Assembly (NCBI RefSeq): GCF_001653755.1
Contig: NZ_CP015125.1
Span: forward strand, 928,001-992,000
Source of the DNA: Dokdonia donghaensis DSW-1
Lineage (GTDB): Bacteria > Bacteroidota > Bacteroidia > Flavobacteriales > Flavobacteriaceae
DNA: 64,000 bases
Direction: 5' to 3'
Made by a program: the position numbers and the translations under genes. Below are positions 41,780 to 53,600 of this stretch, one piece after another. Below the pieces are notes generated by a model. It saw nothing but the letters and a program-made list of their open reading frames with translations. It was not told the origin of the DNA and searched no databases. The first letter of the stretch is position 1; the number at the start of each line of letters is the position of its first letter.

Positions 41780-42484
41780 CTAAAAAATCTTTTGATACCA
41801 AGCTTTACGTGGCTCGTACTCTTGTTTTAGAATCTCGATGTCTTCTAGCAATTGATCTATGGCTTCACGATCTGTACCGTCATAGTAATTGCGAATGCGG
41901 CCTTCTTTATCAATGAGCATAAAGTTTTCAGTATGTACCATATCTAGGTCATCTTCTGTACCTGGTATATCTTTTACCGCGAGATAACTCTTTCGCGCAA
42001 GCGTAAAGATTTCTTCTTGTGAGCCTGTTACAAGATTCCATCTACTATCATCTACTCCTTTCTTAATGGCGTATGCTTTTAAAATTTGTGGAGTGTCATA
42101 CTCAGGAATAACTGAGTGCGAGAGTAGTTTTACAAGTGTATCTCCTTTAAGTTCTTCTTGTATGTCCACCATATGGTCTGTCATAATAGGACATATAGTC
42201 TGGCAGGTGGTAAAGAAAAAATCTGCCACATAGATATGATCTTTATAATCTTCTTGAGTTACAAGATTTCCATTTTGATTAGTAAGAGCAAAGTCACTTA
42301 TTTTGTGATATTTCTTAACGTAGTGTAGGGTGCTGTCTACTAGTTCTTTATTCACCATATCTGGTTGCCATATAGGCAGTCTGGGTGTAACTTTAAGCTG
42401 ACTATATATTAAGGTAAGTATAATTACAGATAGTACAAACAGTGTAATGAGCAGTATTTTGTAGCGATTAATAATCTGTCGCAT
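41780..42484 (-). CDS. SCO1/SenC family protein
   Basis: A 234-residue membrane-anchored thioredoxin-fold protein that delivers copper for cytochrome oxidase assembly. An N-terminal helix spans about 10-28. The copper/redox Cys94-xxx-Cys98 is in FFTTCQTICP and the third ligand is His184 in DMVHTENF. A degenerate palindrome copy encodes TLARKSY (residues 161-167). The gene is upstream of the feo group, across a full palindrome; a TAnnTTTG box (42500-42507) precedes it. Confidence 0.92.
   Translation of the reverse strand: MRQIINRYKILLITLFVLSVIILTLIYSQLKVTPRLPIWQPDMVNKELVDSTLHYVKKYHKISDFALTNQNGNLVTQEDYKDHIYVADFFFTTCQTICPIMTDHMVDIQEELKGDTLVKLLSHSVIPEYDTPQILKAYAIKKGVDDSRWNLVTGSQEEIFTLARKSYLAVKDIPGTEDDLDMVHTENFMLIDKEGRIRNYYDGTDREAIDQLLEDIEILKQEYEPRKAWYQKIF
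41989..42006. repeat. Degenerate copy of the iterated palindrome inside the SCO1 gene
   Basis: CTTTCGCGCAAG (41990-42001) matches the core at 11 of 12 bases. It encodes part of TLARKSY, in the same frame as TLSRKR in recX. Confidence 0.75.
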
Positions 42485-42499
42485 AGCTTTATTTTTTTA

Positions 42500-42507
42500 C
42501 AAAGTTA
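42500..42507 (-). promoter_or_regulatory. Candidate -7 box of the SCO1 gene
   Basis: CAAAGTTA on the plus strand reads TAACTTTG on the minus strand, 16 nt upstream of the SCO1 start. Confidence 0.4.
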
Positions 42508-42591
42508 CAATGCACGTGGCATTTACTTTAAGTATGGCTTGAAAAATGCTATCATACAGCTCTAGAACTTTACTATGCGCATCGAAAAGCC

Positions 42592-42599
42592 TATTTTTG
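42592..42599 (+). promoter_or_regulatory. Candidate -7 box of rseP
   Basis: TATTTTTG matches TAnnTTTG exactly, 30 nt upstream of the rseP start. Confidence 0.4.
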
Positions 42600-42628
42600 T
42601 GCGTTTTAAAAATTGACTTTTATCCTTT

Positions 42629-43936
42629 ATGGAGACATTTATACAGATTGCCCAGTTTACGCTTGCTATATCTATACTCGTTGTTTTACACGAGTTTGGT
42701 CACTTTGCTCCTGCCAGATGGTTTGGAATTAAGGTGGAGAAGTTTTTCCTGTTTTTTGATGTGAAGTTTGCACTTTTTAAAAAGAAAATAGGTGATACCG
42801 TTTATGGTATAGGGTGGCTACCTCTAGGTGGTTATGTTAAGATTGCTGGTATGATAGATGAATCTATGGATAAGGAGCAGATGGCAAAAGATCCAGAACC
42901 GTGGGAGTTTAGGTCTAAGCCGGCGTGGCAACGTCTTATTGTAATGATAGGTGGTGTTACTGTTAATGTACTGCTTGCGTGGTTTATCTATAGCGCTATG
43001 CTTGTGTATTATGGTGATGAGTATGTGCCTGCAGATCGATTAAAATATGGTATTGCAGTAGGTGAGATAGGTGAGGAGATAGGCCTTCGTAATGGAGACC
43101 AGGTTATAAAAATAGATGATAAGACGGTCACACGTTTTGATGATGTCCAGATAGATATTTTACTAGGTGACAATGTAACTGTTGTACGTGATGGAAATGA
43201 GATGACATTTGCCATACCAGATGAGGCGAAAAAATCTGTACTTGATGCAGAGGAACGTTTTATAAGACCAAGATTTAGTAATATAATAGGTGTTGTTGCA
43301 AAGGACTCAATAGGGTATGTAAATGGAGTGCTTGCAGGAGACCGTATTATGAGTATAAACGGCACCCCTATAAATGAGTGGTCTGAGTTTCAATCTGTCT
43401 TTGATGCTGCAAAGGGTGGTGAGGTTGTGATGCAACTAGATAGAGATGGCGAGCAGATTGAGAAAAGATTTATGGTAGCTCAAGATAGAGCGCTAGGTGT
43501 AGGGGCAAATGTAAATGAACTTCTGGTTAAAGATGAGTATAGTATTGCTGCGGCAATACCAGCAGGTCTTGCAAAAACTTGGGACGTACTTACAAAGCAA
43601 GTAAGACAATTTAAACTCATATTTAATAGAAAAGTACAAGGCTATAAAAAAGTAAAAGGTCCTATAGGTATTGTTGAGATGATGGCACCACAATGGGACT
43701 GGTATAAATTCTGGGGATTTACGGCAATGTTTTCTGTATGGCTAGCTTTTGTAAATATTCTTCCTATCCCAGCGCTAGATGGTGGACACGTTATGTTTTT
43801 ACTTTATGAGATGATTTCTGGTAAAGCACCTTCAGAAAAAACATTAGAAAGAGGACAGATAGTAGGTTTTGTTATTGTGATGGGTCTAATGGTGATCATT
43901 TTTGGTAACGATATTTGGAACCTTATAAAGGGGTAA
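42629..43936 (+). CDS. rseP: RIP zinc metalloprotease RseP (site-2 protease)
   Basis: A 435-residue membrane-embedded zinc protease. The active site HEFGH is at residues 21-25 in the first helix, and NILPIPALDGGH near residue 375 carries the second zinc-site motif. Two PDZ-like segments (about 125-200 and 205-290) lie between. Site-2 proteases cut membrane-tethered anti-sigma factors in envelope stress signalling. It is followed by a strong terminator. Confidence 0.95.
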   Translation: METFIQIAQFTLAISILVVLHEFGHFAPARWFGIKVEKFFLFFDVKFALFKKKIGDTVYGIGWLPLGGYVKIAGMIDESMDKEQMAKDPEPWEFRSKPAWQRLIVMIGGVTVNVLLAWFIYSAMLVYYGDEYVPADRLKYGIAVGEIGEEIGLRNGDQVIKIDDKTVTRFDDVQIDILLGDNVTVVRDGNEMTFAIPDEAKKSVLDAEERFIRPRFSNIIGVVAKDSIGYVNGVLAGDRIMSINGTPINEWSEFQSVFDAAKGGEVVMQLDRDGEQIEKRFMVAQDRALGVGANVNELLVKDEYSIAAAIPAGLAKTWDVLTKQVRQFKLIFNRKVQGYKKVKGPIGIVEMMAPQWDWYKFWGFTAMFSVWLAFVNILPIPALDGGHVMFLLYEMISGKAPSEKTLERGQIVGFVIVMGLMVIIFGNDIWNLIKG

Positions 43937-44017
43937 TCTTTACGCTTACGCGAAATTTAAAAATTGATTAAAACTATTACTGTAAATCGATTTATAGTTT
44001 TTCCTTATTCAAATTCT

Positions 44018-44047
44018 AAAAAGCGCTCTGAAAGAGCGCTTTTTTTG
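44018..44047 (+). terminator. Intrinsic terminator of rseP
   Basis: AGCGCTCT (44021-44028) pairs with AGAGCGCT (44033-44040), tetraloop GAAA, followed by seven T residues. The stem AGCGCTCT resembles none of the repeats. Confidence 0.92.
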
Positions 44048-44464
44048 TGCTTTCGAAAAGTATAAATGGTTTTTGTTGTGAAATAATTTTACAGTCCTTA
44101 AATCATCTTAAAATGGATATTCATAACAAATAAGCCAATTTTAGGAGTTGGCAACAAATTGTCAAATAAATAAAATATAACAAAATGTAGGATTAAACTT
44201 GTTAATATAACTTACTATGACTGATAAAATACTGTTAAAAATAGCTTAAAAACAGAAATTTTTCCTAATTCGTTGATGGCGAGTTACTTGTATAAAATTG
44301 ATTTAAGTTTATTTTTTTGTTAATTTTATTTAGAAACTAATTTGATCAATTTCTGTTAATGCCTTTGTTTACGTATCTTTCGGGGCGTTAAGAATTTTTT
44401 TTGACCTTTTTTAAAATGTTAAATTTTGTTAAATAAAATATACTGTTTTTTGTGTGATTTTTTT

Positions 44465-44492
44465 TTGACAAAAAATTTATCTGTGTATTTTG
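44465..44492 (+). promoter_or_regulatory. Weak candidate promoter for the giant gene
   Basis: TTGACA (44465-44470) followed by TATTTTG (44486-44492) resembles TTG and TAnnTTTG with a 15-nt gap and one missing base. It lies 153 nt upstream of the start. Other positions in this AT-rich region are possible. Confidence 0.25.
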
Positions 44493-44645
44493 TCGATAAA
44501 AATGATTGTTTCATCAGAAAATATGCTAATTGTTTGGTTGGTAAAATTCATTATATCTCCGTAATCTAAATTTGTTTTGGTTTTAAATTACACCCTCTTA
44601 ATTGATAATCAAATCCGAAAGCTTGTCTTTCATTTTTAATAGTTT

Positions 44646-47600
44646 ATGAAAAAAGTTACTCTTGATCAAGTTTCAAAAAGTTTAAAATACTTTCTGATTC
44701 CTGTTTGTGTATTTCTGTTTTGTCAAAATATACAAGCACAATCTACACCTAGATCGTGTGATGATGATCCTACGGTTTTAAATTCGGCAAATTTTGACGG
44801 TTCTAATGCCACAGTTGAATTTGAAGCTGGACAACCAAATGTTGTGGATGAAAATGATGTTTTTAGATTTAATGATGTTGCGCCAGGAATAGATTGTTTA
44901 ATTACAGTAAGTGCATTCGTAAATGGGGCTTCAATTAGCAATATTGAGAATCTTGATGCGTCATCAACAATAATTGGAGGTTTTGACAGAGCTTTTCAGC
45001 CAGTGCTTGAGGGTGACCCAGGTGTGAACGGCCAAGAAGTAGAGTTTGAATTAACTTTTGTTCAAGCAGATACAAATATTAACCAAACTGTTTCTATTTA
45101 TCTTACAGCTTTAGATTTAGATAGTAATCAGCCAGGAGACGTAGAAAGAGTTAAGTTAGAACTCCCTGATGCCTACTATACAAATGGGCCTAATTCCGAA
45201 CTTAATATTACGCAAACGCCTACTCAAATTATAGGTGAATCTAATGGTTCTGGAATAGTAAATGGAATAAATGTTGATGACTCATACTCATTCACAGGCT
45301 ATTATAATTCTTTTTCTTCTATAAGGTATACTATCAGTAAAGATGGTTATAATGGTGGTTTTGGTTTTGAGGATAGGCAGTTTTCTTTGTTGTTTGAAGA
45401 CGTTGCATATGGTCCTGAAGAAGCGGTTTTAATTACTGAGCCTATTATTTGTGGTCAAGTATTTGTTGATAATATACCACGACAAGGTGTTACTATTAAT
45501 CTCACTGGAGATTCTAATCAGAGTACCATCACAGATGTAAATGGACAATATAGTTTTACGGTTTCTGATAATGGTAACTTTACAATAACAGAGGTGGATC
45601 CTTCTGGAGTTACGTCAATCAGTGATGTCGATGGAGCAAACGATAATGTAATAAACACCTCTATAACAAGTTTCGAATCATCTCAAGAGAATGATTTCTT
45701 TGATACAATTACTATTTCTATTGGCGATGTAACAGTTACAGAAGGGGATAATGGAACTACCGTAGTAGCAAACTTTCCGATAACTTTAAGTGCTCCGGCA
45801 GATATTGACACTGTTGTTACAGTCGTTGTTTCTGAAGGTTCTGGTACTCTAGGAGATAATGATTATATAGCACCAACAGTATTAACAGTAACGATTCCTG
45901 CTGGTCAAACAAGTGGTTCCTTTCCGGTAACCGTTGTGGGGGATGATACGGTTGAATCTAATGAGAATTTCACTGTTGAAATAGTAAATATTTCTTCAGG
46001 AACCATAGATCCTGCTGCCACAACAGGAACTGGAACAATTACCAATGACGACGCTACTGTAGTAAGCATCGGCGATGTAACAATAACAGAAGGAAATGAT
46101 GGAACTACTGTGGTAGCTGAATTCCCAGTAACCTTAAGTGCTCCTGCCGATACAGATACAGTAGTAACTTTCACTGTTGCTGATGGAACAGGAACGGTTG
46201 GTGATGCAGATTATGTAGCACCAACAGAGTTAACCGTAACAATCCCTGCTGGAGAGACGAGTGCTGTATTCCCAGTAACGGTAAATGGTGATGATGTTGT
46301 AGAATCAGATGAAGAATTTGAAGTAACGATTACTAATACTACTAATGGTACGATTGATCCTGCTGCCACAACAGGAACTGGAACAATTACCAATGACGAC
46401 GCTACTGTAGTAAGCATCGGCGATGTAACAGTAACAGAAGGAAATGATGGAACTACTGTGGTAGCTGAATTCCCAGTAACCTTAAGTGCTCCTGCCGATA
46501 CAGATACAGTAGTAACCTTCACTGTTGCTGATGGAACAGGAACGGTTGGTGATGCAGATTATGTAGCACCAACAGAGTTAACTGTAACAATCCCTGCTGG
46601 AGAGACGAGTGCTGTATTCCCAGTAACGGTAAATGGTGATGATGTTGTAGAATCAGATGAAGAATTTGAAGTAACGATTACTAATACTACTAATGGTACG
46701 ATTGATCCTGCTGCCACAACCGGAACTGGAACAATTACCAATGACGATGCTACTGTAGTAAGCATCGGCGATGTAACAGTAACAGAAGGAAATGACGGAA
46801 CTACTGTGGTAGCTGAATTCCCAGTAACCTTAAGTGCTCCTGCCGATACAGATACAGTAGTAACCTTCACTGTTGCTGATGGAACAGGAACGGTTGGTGA
46901 TGCAGATTATGTAGCACCAACAGAGTTAACTGTAACAATCCCTGCTGGAGAGACGAGTGCTGTATTCCCAGTAACGGTAAATGGCGATGATGTCGTAGAA
47001 TTAGATGAAGAATTTGAAGTAACGATTACTAATACTACTAATGGTACGATTGATCCTGCTGCCACAACAGGAACTGGAACAATTACCAATGACGACGCTA
47101 CTGTAGTAAGCATCGGCGATGTAACAGTAACAGAAGGAAATGACGGCACTACTGTGGTAGCTGAATTCCCAGTAACCTTAAGTGCTCCTGCCGATACAGA
47201 TACAGTAGTAACCTTCACTGTTGCTGATGGAACAGGAACGGTTGGTGATGCAGATTATGTAGCACCAACAGAGTTAACTGTAACAATCCCTGCTGGAGAG
47301 ACGAGTGCTGTATTCCCAGTAACGGTAAATGGTGATGATGTTGTAGAATCAGATGAAGAATTTGAAGTAACGATTACTAATACTACTAATGGTACGATTG
47401 ATCCTGCTGCCATAACCGGAACTGGAACAATTACCAATGACGATTCAACAACCGTTACTATCGAAGATGTAATTGTAGACGAAGATGCTGGAACGGCAAC
47501 GGTTCCTGTAACTTTAAGTAACCCAAGTGATGAGGATACTGTTATTGAAATAGTAACAACAACGGGTACAGCTGGAGAGGATGATTATGAAGAAACAATT

Positions 47601-50600
47601 GTAACGGTAACTATTCCTGCAGGAGAGACTGAAGGAGAAGTTATAGTTCCAATTACAGAAGACACGACAGATGAAGAAGATGAAATCTTCACAGTAGACG
47701 GAACGGTAACAAGTGGTAATACAGACAATACAGATCCTAGCGGAACGGTAACTATTATCGATAACGATGATGCTCCAACGGTGACAATCGAAGATGTAGT
47801 AGTAAATGAAGATGCTGGTACAGCGACAATTCCTGTAACCTTAAGTAACCCAAGTGATGAGGATACTGTTATTGAGATAGTAACGACAACGGGTACTGCT
47901 GGTGAAGACGATTACGAAGAGACTATTGTAACGGTAACTATTCCTGCAGGAGAGACTGAAGGAGAAGTTATAGTTCCAATTACAGAAGACACGACAGATG
48001 AAGAAGATGAAATCTTCACAGTAGACGGAACGGTAACAAGTGGCAACACTGACAATACAGATCCTAGCGGAACGGTAACTATTATCGATAACGATGATGC
48101 TCCAACCGTTACTATCGAAGATGTAATTGTAGACGAAGATGCTGGAACGGTAACGGTTCCTGTAACCTTAAGTAACCCAAGCGATGAGGATACTGTTATT
48201 GAGATAGTAACGACAACGGGTACTGCTGGTGAGGATGATTACGAAGAGACTATTGTAACGGTAACTATTCCTGCAGGAGAGACTGAAGGAGAAGTTATAG
48301 TTCCAATTACAGAAGACACGACAGATGAAGAAGATGAAATCTTCACAGTAGACGGAACGGTAACAAGTGGTAATACTGACAATACAGATCCTAGTGGAAC
48401 GGTAACTATTATCGATAACGATGATGCTCCAACCGTTACTATCGAAGATGTAATTGTAGACGAAGATGCTGGAACGGTAACGGTTCCTGTAACCTTAAGT
48501 AACCCAAGCGATGAGGATACTGTTATTGAGATAGTAACGACAACGGGTACAGCTGGAGAGGATGATTATGAAGAAACAATTGTAACGGTAACTATTCCTG
48601 CAGGAGAGACTGAAGGAGAAGTTATAGTTCCAATTACAGAAGACACGACAGATGAAGAAGATGAAATCTTCACAGTAGACGGAACGGTAACAAGTGGTAA
48701 TACAGACAATACAGATCCTAGCGGAACGGTAACTATTATCGATAACGATGATGCTCCAACGGTGACAATCGAAGATGTAGTAGTAAATGAAGATGCTGGT
48801 ACAGCGACAATTCCTGTAACCTTAAGTAACCCAAGTGATGAGGATACTGTTATTGAGATAGTAACGACAACGGGTACAGCTGGAGAGGATGATTATGAAG
48901 AAACAATTGTAACGGTAACCATCCCTGCAGGAGAGACTGAAGGAGAAGTTATAGTTCCAATTACAGAAGACACGACAGATGAAGAAGATGAGATTTTCAC
49001 AGTAGACGGAACGGTAACAAGTGGTAATACAGACAATACAGATCCTAGTGGAACGGTAACTATTATCGATAACGATGATGCTCCAACCGTTACTATCGAA
49101 GATGTAATTGTAGACGAAGATGCTGGAACGGTAACGGTTCCTGTAACCTTAAGTAACCCAAGCGATGAGGATACTGTTATTGAGATAGTAACGACAACGG
49201 GTACTGCTGGTGAGGATGATTACGAAGAGACTATTGTAACGGTAACTATTCCTGCAGGAGAGACTGAAGGAGAAGTTATAGTTCCAATTACAGAAGACAC
49301 GACAGATGAAGAAGATGAAATCTTCACAGTAGACGGAACGGTAACAAGTGGTAATACTGACAATACAGATCCTAGTGGAACGGTAACTATTATCGATAAC
49401 GATGATGCTCCAACCGTTACTATCGAAGATGTAATTGTAAATGAAGATGCTGGAACGGCAACGGTTCCTGTAACCTTAAGTAACCCAAGTGATGAGGATA
49501 CTGTTATTGAAATAGTAACAACAACGGGTACAGCTGGAGAGGATGATTACGAAGAAACAATTGTAACGGTAACTATTCCTGCAGGAGAGACTGAAGGAGA
49601 AGTTATAGTTCCAATTACAGAAGACACGACAGATGAAGAAGATGAGATTTTCACAGTAGACGGAACGGTAACAAGTGGTAATACTGATAATACAGATCCT
49701 AGCGGAACGGTAACTATTATCGATAACGATGATGCTCCAACCGTGACTATCGAAGATGTAATTGTAGACGAAGATGCTGGGACGGTAACGGTTCCTGTAA
49801 CCTTAAGTAACCCAAGTGATGAGGATACTGTTATTGAAATAGTAACAACAACGGGTACAGCTGGAGAGGATGATTACGAAGAAACAATTGTAACGGTAAC
49901 TATTCCTGCAGGAGAGACTGAAGGAGAAGTTATAGTTCCAATTACAGAAGACACGACAGATGAAGAAGATGAAATCTTCACAGTAGACGGAACGGTAACA
50001 AGTGGTAATACTGACAATACAGATCCTAGTGGAACGGTAACTATTATCGATAACGATGATGCTCCAACCGTTACTATCGAAGATGTAATTGTAAATGAAG
50101 ATGCTGGAACGGCAACGGTTCCTGTAACCTTAAGTAACCCAAGTGATGAGGATACTGTTATTGAAATAGTAACAACAACGGGTACAGCTGGAGAGGATGA
50201 TTACGAAGAAACAATTGTAACGGTAACTATTCCTGCAGGAGAGACTGAAGGAGAAGTTATAGTTCCAATTACAGAAGACACGACAGATGAAGAAGATGAG
50301 ATTTTCACAGTAGACGGAACGGTAACAAGTGGTAATACTGATAATACAGATCCTAGCGGAACGGTAACTATTATCGATAACGATGATGCTCCAACCGTGA
50401 CTATCGAAGATGTAATTGTAGACGAAGATGCTGGGACGGTAACGGTTCCTGTAACCTTAAGTAACCCAAGTGATGAGGATACTGTTATTGAAATAGTAAC
50501 AACAACGGGTACAGCTGGAGAGGATGATTACGAAGAAACAATTGTAACGGTAACTATTCCTGCAGGAGAGACTGAAGGAGAAGTTATAGTTCCAATTACA

Positions 50601-53600
50601 GAAGACACGACAGATGAAGAGGATGAGATTTTCACAGTAGACGGAACGGTAACAAGTGGCAACACTGACAATACAGATCCTAGCGGAACGGTAACTATTA
50701 TCGATAACGATGATGCTCCAACCGTTACTATCGAAGATGTAATTGTAGATGAAGATGCTGGGACGGTAACGGTTCCTGTAACCTTAAGTAACCCAAGTGA
50801 TGAGGATACTGTTATTGAGATAGTAACGACAACGGGTACTGCTGGTGAGGATGATTACGAAGAAACAATTGTAACGGTAACCATCCCTGCAGGAGAGACT
50901 GAAGGAGAAGTTATAGTTCCAATTACAGAAGACACGACAGATGAAGAAGATGAGATTTTCACAGTAGACGGAACGGTAACAAGTGGTAATACTGATAATA
51001 CAGATCCTAGCGGAACGGTAACTATTATCGATAACGATGATGCTCCAACCGTGACTATCGAAGATGTAATTGTAGACGAAGATGCTGGGACGGTAACGGT
51101 TCCTGTAACCTTAAGTAACCCAAGTGATGAGGATACTGTTATTGAAATAGTAACAACAACGGGTACAGCTGGAGAGGATGATTACGAAGAAACAATTGTA
51201 ACGGTAACTATTCCTGCAGGAGAGACTGAAGGAGAAGTTATAGTTCCAATTACAGAAGACACGACAGATGAAGAGGATGAGATTTTCACAGTAGACGGAA
51301 CGGTAACAAGTGGCAACACTGACAATACAGATCCTAGCGGAACGGTAACTATTATCGATAACGATGATGCTCCAACCGTTACTATCGAAGATGTAATTGT
51401 AGATGAAGATGCTGGGACGGTAACGGTTCCTGTAACCTTAAGTAACCCAAGTGATGAGGATACTGTTATTGAGATAGTAACGACAACGGGTACTGCTGGT
51501 GAGGATGATTACGAAGAAACAATTGTAACGGTAACCATCCCTGCAGGAGAGACTGAAGGAGAAGTTATAGTTCCAATTACAGAAGACACGACCGATGAAG
51601 AAGATGAGATTTTCACAGTAGACGGAACGGTAACAAGTGGTAATACAGACAATACAGATCCTAGCGGAACGGTAACTATTATCGATAACGATGATGCTCC
51701 AACCGTTACTATCGAAGATGTAATTGTAGATGAAGATGCTGGGACGGTAACGGTTCCTGTAACCTTAAGTAACCCAAGTGATGAGGATACTGTTATTGAG
51801 ATAGTAACGACAACGGGTACTGCTGGTGAGGATGATTACGAAGAAACAATTGTAACGGTAACTATTCCTGCAGGAGAGACTGAAGGAGAAGTTATAGTTC
51901 CAATTACAGAAGACACGACAGATGAAGAAGATGAAATCTTCACAGTAGACGGAACGGTAACAAGTGGTAACACAGATAATGATACCGCTCAAGGCGAAAT
52001 TACAATTGTAGATAATGATGATGCGCCTACAGTGACAATCGAAGATGTAATTGTAGACGAAGATGCTGGAACGGTAACGGTTCCTGTAACCTTAAGTAAC
52101 CCAAGCGATGAGGATACTGTTATTGAAATAGTAACAACAACGGGTACAGCTGGTGAGGATGATTATGAAGAAACAATTGTAACGGTAACCATTCCTGCAG
52201 GAGAGACTGAAGGAGAAGTTATAGTTCCAATTACAGAAGACACGACAGATGAAGAAGATGAAATCTTCACAGTAGACGGAACGGTAACAAGTGGCAACAC
52301 TGACAATACAGATCCTAGCGGAACGGTAACTATTATCGATAATGATGATGCTCCAACCGTTACTATCGAAGATGTAATTGTAGACGAAGATGCTGGAACG
52401 GTAACGGTTCCTGTAACCTTAAGTAACCCAAGCGATGAGGATACTGTTATTGAGATAGTAACGACAACGGGTACTGCTGGTGAGGATGATTACGAAGAGA
52501 CTATTGTAACGGTAACTATTCCTGCAGGAGAGACTGAAGGAGAAGTTATAGTTCCAATTACAGAAGACACGACAGATGAAGAAGATGAAATCTTCACAGT
52601 AGACGGAACGGTAACAAGTGGTAATACTGACAATACAGATCCTAGTGGAACGGTAACTATTATCGATAACGATGATGCTCCAACCGTTACTATCGAAGAT
52701 GTAATTGTAGACGAAGATGCTGGAACGGTAACGGTTCCTGTAACCTTAAGTAACCCAAGCGATGAGGATACTGTTATTGAGATAGTAACGACAACGGGTA
52801 CTGCTGGTGAAGACGATTACGAAGAGACTATTGTAACGGTAACTATTCCTGCAGGAGAGACTGAAGGAGAAGTTATAGTTCCAATTACAGAAGACACGAC
52901 AGATGAAGAAGATGAAATCTTCACAGTAGACGGAACGGTAACAAGTGGCAACACTGACAATACAGATCCTAGCGGAACGGTAACTATTATCGATAACGAT
53001 GATGCTCCAACCGTTACTATCGAAGATGTAATTGTAGACGAAGATGCTGGAACGGTAACGGTTCCTGTAACCTTAAGTAACCCAAGCGATGAGGATACTG
53101 TTATTGAGATAGTAACGACAACGGGTACAGCTGGAGAGGATGATTATGAAGAAACAATTGTAACGGTAACCATCCCTGCAGGAGAGACTGAAGGAGAAGT
53201 TATAGTTCCAATTACAGAAGACACGACAGATGAAGAAGATGAGATTTTCACAGTAGACGGAACGGTAACAAGTGGTAATACAGACAATACAGATCCTAGC
53301 GGAACGGTAACTATTATCGATAACGATGATGCTCCAACCGTGACTATCGAAGATGTAGTAGTAAATGAAGATGCTGGAACGGCAACGGTTCCTGTAACCT
53401 TAAGTAACCCAAGCGATGAGGATACTGTTATTGAAATAGTAACAACAACGGGTACAGCTGGAGAGGATGATTATGAAGAAACAATTGTAACGGTAACCAT
53501 CCCTGCAGGAGAGACTGAAGGAGAAGTTATAGTTCCAATTACAGAAGACACGACAGATGAAGAAGATGAAATCTTCACAGTAGACGGAACGGTAACAAGT

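Larger units (their letters stand above)
43937..44645. other. Long AT-rich leader region before the giant surface-protein gene
   Basis: No gene is supported in 709 nt. It holds a degenerate palindrome (43941-43956, TACGCTTACGCGAAAT), the rseP terminator (44018-44047), a second degenerate palindrome (about 44049-44060) and a very AT-rich stretch with several T-runs. The latter presumably carries the promoter of the 13-kb gene. The candidate TTGACA (44465-44470) with TATTTTG (44486-44492) is weak. Confidence 0.6.

Noticed and set aside
45905..47437. Several antisense ORFs of about 60-103 residues inside the giant gene
   Set aside because: They are periodic shadows of the 348-bp repeats, nearly identical in sequence to each other, with no start signals or family features.
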